NCBI GenBank assembly: GCA_035296965.1
Contig: DATGZX010000187.1
Location: 1 to 5,930, forward strand
DNA length: 5,930 nucleotides
Reading direction: 5' to 3'
Origin: DATGZX01 sp035296965
GTDB lineage: Bacteria > Planctomycetota > Planctomycetia > Gemmatales > Gemmataceae
The notes beneath the pieces were generated by a model. That model ran no database searches. It saw nothing but the letters and a program-made list of their open reading frames with translations, and had not been told where the DNA came from. The translations under genes and the position numbers were made by a program. Shown here in pieces: positions 3,716-5,930 of this stretch. Position 1 is the stretch's first letter. Each line of letters opens with the position of its first letter.

Positions 3716-5314
3716 ATGGCTGGTGGTTCTCGTCGTTCACTCTTCCTGATAGTTTTTGTCCTTGCTCTGTTCGGCTTGCTGGGAATGCTGTTCGCGCAGA
3801 AAGTCAGCCCCGCAACCACGCCCAGCAGCGACTCCGACGTCCGCGAAAGCTTGAAGCAGTTCACTGAGGTCTATAAAACGATCGAGGACAACTATGCCGA
3901 CCCGGTGAATCCCGACAAAGTAATTTATGACGGCGCCATCCCGAGCATGTTGCACCAGCTCGATCCCCACTCGAATTTTTTCGATCCGAAGTCTTATTCC
4001 GCTCTAAGGGAAGAGCAGCGCGGCAAGTATTACGGCGTGGGCATGACGGTTGGTCCGCGCAACAATAAAGTTATTGTCATCGCTCCCTTCGTCGGCACAC
4101 CGGCCTATCGCGCCGGCATCCGGCCGGGGGACATTATCGCCGCCATCGACGGCAAGCCCACCGATAACATGAGCACTTCCGACGTCGCCGATCTGCTCAA
4201 GGGACCGAAAGGCACCACCGTCCGCATCACGATGTTGCGCGAGGGCTCCGACCATCCGCTCGAATTCGCGGTCGTCCGCGATGAGATTCCGCGCTACAGC
4301 GTGGACCTGCACTTCATGATCAAGCCCGGCATCGGCTACATGCACGTCTCCGGGTTCCAGGAAACCACGGAGCATGAAGTGGCCGAAGCTCTCGAGCAGA
4401 TGGGCGATCTGAAGGGCCTCGTCCTCGATCTGCGCCAGAATCCTGGAGGACTGCTGAGTGAAGGCGTAGGCGTCGCCGACAAGTTTCTCAAGAAGGGACA
4501 GTTGATCGTCTCGCACCACGGCCGGTCGTCGCCGGAAAAGCGGTACGTAGCGGCCCGCGGCAATGGCGGCAAGGATTATCCGCTGGTGGTGCTGGTAAAT
4601 CGCGGCACCGCATCCGCCGCCGAAATTGTCGCCGGAGCCATTCAAGATCACGATCGCGGCCTGATCGTCGGCGAGGTGACGTTCGGCAAGGGCTTGGTGC
4701 AAACCGTGTATCCGCTGGCGGAAAATACCGGCCTGGCCCTCACCACCGCGAAGTACTACACCCCCAGCGGACGCCTGATCCAGCGCGATTACTCCAATCT
4801 CTCGCTCTACGATTATTACTACAATCGCGAGGGGGAGGAGAATAACGCCAACCACGAAGTCAAGCTCACGGACGGGGGACGCCCGGTGTATGGCGGCGGC
4901 GGCATCACTCCTGACGTGAAACTTACACCCTACAAATCCACCAAGTTCCAGGACTCGTTGCTGCAGCACTACGCGCTGTTTAATTTTGCCAAGCACTACG
5001 CGATCACTCACAAGATCACGCAGAGCCTCGAAGTGGACGAAGCGCTGCTGCAGGAGTTCCGCAAATTCCTCGACGAGGAAAAGATCCCCTATACCGAAGC
5101 CGAAATGATCGAGAGCAATGACTGGCTGCGCTCCAACCTCAAGAGCGAACTCTTCGTCGATGCCTTCGGCCAGGAAGAAGGCTTGAAGGTGCGGGCGGAG
5201 ACCGATCCGGACGTAATGAAGGCTCTGGAGCTTATGCCGCAAGCGCGGGCTCTGGCGGACAATGCCAAGAAAGTGGTTGCGGAACGGAACTCGGCGGTTC
5301 CGGTCACACGCTAG
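3716..5314 (+). CDS. S41 family carboxy-terminal processing peptidase (CtpA/Prc-like)
   Basis: The gene encodes 532 residues from ATG 3716, which has GAGGA (3702-3706) nine bases upstream. A GTG 14 codons earlier is in frame but poorly supported. Residues about 8-26 (LFLIVFVLALFGLLGMLFA) are an uncleaved anchor or signal peptide, so the protein should face the periplasm. Residues 43-100 are the helical N-terminal region with QLDPHSNFFDP. A PDZ domain spans about 105-190 (YYGVGMTV; GTPAYRAGIRPGDIIAAIDG). The S41 core follows: GIGYMHVSGF, LVLDLRQNPGG (235-245), and the catalytic serine Ser300 in RGTASAAEIVAGA with Lys325 in FGKGLVQ. The 25-residue Ser-Lys spacing equals that of E. coli Prc and plant CtpA. 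GGGGITPD at 393-400 and a helical tail complete it. These enzymes cleave proteins from their C-terminal region in the cell envelope; the substrate is unknown here. It has its own promoter and terminator, so it is probably a single-gene transcript. I give no symbol because ctpA, ctpB and prc cannot be told apart from sequence alone. Confidence 0.97.
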   Translation: MAGGSRRSLFLIVFVLALFGLLGMLFAQKVSPATTPSSDSDVRESLKQFTEVYKTIEDNYADPVNPDKVIYDGAIPSMLHQLDPHSNFFDPKSYSALREEQRGKYYGVGMTVGPRNNKVIVIAPFVGTPAYRAGIRPGDIIAAIDGKPTDNMSTSDVADLLKGPKGTTVRITMLREGSDHPLEFAVVRDEIPRYSVDLHFMIKPGIGYMHVSGFQETTEHEVAEALEQMGDLKGLVLDLRQNPGGLLSEGVGVADKFLKKGQLIVSHHGRSSPEKRYVAARGNGGKDYPLVVLVNRGTASAAEIVAGAIQDHDRGLIVGEVTFGKGLVQTVYPLAENTGLALTTAKYYTPSGRLIQRDYSNLSLYDYYYNREGEENNANHEVKLTDGGRPVYGGGGITPDVKLTPYKSTKFQDSLLQHYALFNFAKHYAITHKITQSLEVDEALLQEFRKFLDEEKIPYTEAEMIESNDWLRSNLKSELFVDAFGQEEGLKVRAETDPDVMKALELMPQARALADNAKKVVAERNSAVPVTR

Positions 5315-5340
5315 GCTAGCTATATTTCGATTCCAATTGC

Positions 5341-5363
5341 AGGCCCGGGCAGCCGGGCCTTTT
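5341..5363 (+). terminator. Intrinsic terminator of the S41 peptidase gene
   Basis: AGGCCCGG (5341-5348) pairs perfectly with CCGGGCCT (5353-5360) around a GCAG loop, and the stem runs into TTTT (5360-5363) followed by AATTTG. It starts 26 bases after the S41 stop codon. This is the clearest terminator in the window and separates the S41 gene from the prepilin peptidase gene. Confidence 0.88.
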
Positions 5364-5382
5364 AATTTGCTTAAAAGGCAGC

Positions 5383-5469
5383 AGTTCTCAGTTCCCAGTT
5401 CTCAGTTCTCAGTGAAACACGGAGTCAAGAGACTGAGAACTGAGAACTGAGAACTGGGAACTGAGAACT
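5383..5469. repeat. 31-bp perfect inverted repeat made of 7-bp units
   Basis: Bases 5383-5413 are the exact reverse complement of 5439-5469, with a 25-base spacer. Each arm is a tandem array of the heptad AGTTCTC (GAGAACT on the right). The left arm has four units plus three bases; the right side has five units if the unit at 5435-5441 is counted. One variant unit (AGTTCCC / GGGAACT) takes the same place in both arms, second from the outer end, so the arms are copies of one another in opposite direction rather than independent arrays. It lies between the S41 terminator and the prepilin peptidase gene. I associate such CAGTTCTCAGTT strings with intergenic regions of acidobacterial genomes, from memory. 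The function is unknown. Confidence 0.85.
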
Positions 5470-5516
5470 TCGCTCTTGAGTGCGAGCCGCGAAAGCCCTA
5501 AAGTACTGGAAGAGCA

Positions 5517-5930
5517 ATGACTCTCGCCCCTTGGATTCCGGCGGTGCTGGTGGCGATGGGCGCGGGGGTTCTCGACTGGCGCTACCGGCGGATTCCGAAC
5601 TGGCTCACGGTCTCGGGCCTGGTTGCCGGCGTCGCAGTCAACACGATTCTTTTTCGCTGGCCGGGACTGAAAGCCGCGTTGCTGGGGACGGCGTTGGGCC
5701 TTGGACTCCTGCTGCCTTTCGTGCTGGTCCGCAGCCTGGGCGCCGGAGACTGGAAACTGGCCGGCGCTTTGGGAGCTTGTCTCGGCCCCCGGCAACTGTT
5801 CTCCGTGCTCATGGGCACGATTCTGGTGGCGGGAGTAATGGCGCTGGCCATGGTCATCTGGAAAGGACGGCTGAAAAGGACGCTCTTGAACATGGCGCAT
5901 TTGCTGGATGCATTGCTCAGCCTGCGGATG
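5517..5930 (+). CDS. A24 prepilin peptidase (CpaA/TadV-like), 5' part
   Basis: ATG 5517 opens a frame that stays open to the window end, giving the first 138 residues. A modest ribosome binding site, GGAAGAG (5508-5514), ends two bases before the start. The protein is strongly hydrophobic with about four membrane segments visible. The two aspartates of the A24 family are present: Asp20 in LDWRYRRIPN, at the cytoplasmic end of the first segment, and Asp78 in LGAGDWKL, the GxGD motif. The absence of an N-terminal methylase domain and zinc cysteines places it with the short CpaA/TadV-type enzymes, which cut the leader peptide of type IVb/Flp (Tad) pilins at the inner membrane. It may be the first gene of a pilus cluster continuing to the right, which cannot be seen here. 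The C-terminus is missing. A general type IV prepilin peptidase role is the alternative. Confidence 0.88.
   Translation, partial: MTLAPWIPAVLVAMGAGVLDWRYRRIPNWLTVSGLVAGVAVNTILFRWPGLKAALLGTALGLGLLLPFVLVRSLGAGDWKLAGALGACLGPRQLFSVLMGTILVAGVMALAMVIWKGRLKRTLLNMAHLLDALLSLRM

Noticed and set aside
3279..3749. Plus-strand frame of 156 codons between the DUF2934 and S41 genes
   Set aside because: It begins inside the DUF2934 gene in another frame and runs through palindromic repeats into the S41 gene start. It has no domain and no good ribosome binding site.
3373..3864. 163-codon minus-strand frame across the S41 gene start and the repeat region
   Set aside because: It overlaps the promoter, two hairpin repeats and the start of the S41 gene. 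Its composition is Arg/Ser/Pro-rich with no recognisable domain.
4004..5242. 412-codon open frame on the minus strand, opposite the S41 peptidase gene
   Set aside because: It lies fully antisense to a gene with clear catalytic motifs and is explained by the codon use of that GC-rich gene. It shows no family motif.
5383..5469. Heptad arrays considered as a CRISPR array
   Set aside because: Units are 7 bp and contiguous with no spacers, and the two arms are inverted. No cas gene is nearby.
5409..5900. Minus-strand frame of 163 codons opposite the prepilin peptidase
   Set aside because: It is antisense to a gene with both A24 aspartate motifs, and its end is made of translated heptad repeat. 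It is a shadow.

Overview
The window looks like chromosomal DNA from a moderately GC-rich soil or environmental bacterium, most probably an Acidobacteriota (Terriglobia-like). This is inferred from family content only: a short DUF2934 protein, a small CX4C/CX2C zinc-ribbon protein beginning MLGKC, an S41 peptidase of the type common in that group, and intergenic spaces rich in palindromic repeats. No marker gene confirms it. There is no phage, transposase, CRISPR array, rRNA or tRNA.

Layout. 1-438 (+) is the 3' end of a Do/HtrA-type protease (end of one PDZ domain plus a complete last PDZ), followed by a candidate terminator (475-527). 710-1189 (+) is a DUF1801-type gene broken by one in-frame TAG at codon 42; its leader has two hairpins, the second covering the ribosome binding site. 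1190-1481 lies between convergent genes and holds a perfect 19-bp palindrome and a GTTGAGCACT repeat. 1482-2135 (-) encodes a lipoprotein of unknown function. The divergent space 2136-2445 has two small dyads sharing TCACG/CGTGA half-sites. 2446-3081 (+) encodes an unusual protein with two zinc-ribbon-like modules, the second lacking its fourth cysteine. 3133-3336 (+) encodes the DUF2934 protein and is probably in the same transcript. 3337-3715 is non-coding, with two large hairpin-forming repeats and a good sigma70-type promoter. 3716-5314 (+) is a complete S41 carboxy-terminal processing peptidase closed by a strong intrinsic terminator. 5383-5469 is a 31-bp inverted repeat built of 7-bp units. 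5517-5930 (+) is the beginning of a short A24 prepilin peptidase that runs off the window.

How the genes relate. Three genes concern proteolysis or maturation in or across the cell envelope (HtrA-like protease, S41 peptidase, prepilin peptidase), but they are separated by terminators, repeats and a strand switch, so I see no single operon. The only likely co-transcribed pair is the double zinc-ribbon gene and the DUF2934 gene. I found no convincing new multi-gene system. The most unusual items are the double zinc-ribbon gene, the nonsense-interrupted DUF1801 gene with its structured leader, the paired dyads between the divergent genes, and the variety of palindromic repeats, with a different type in nearly every intergenic gap.
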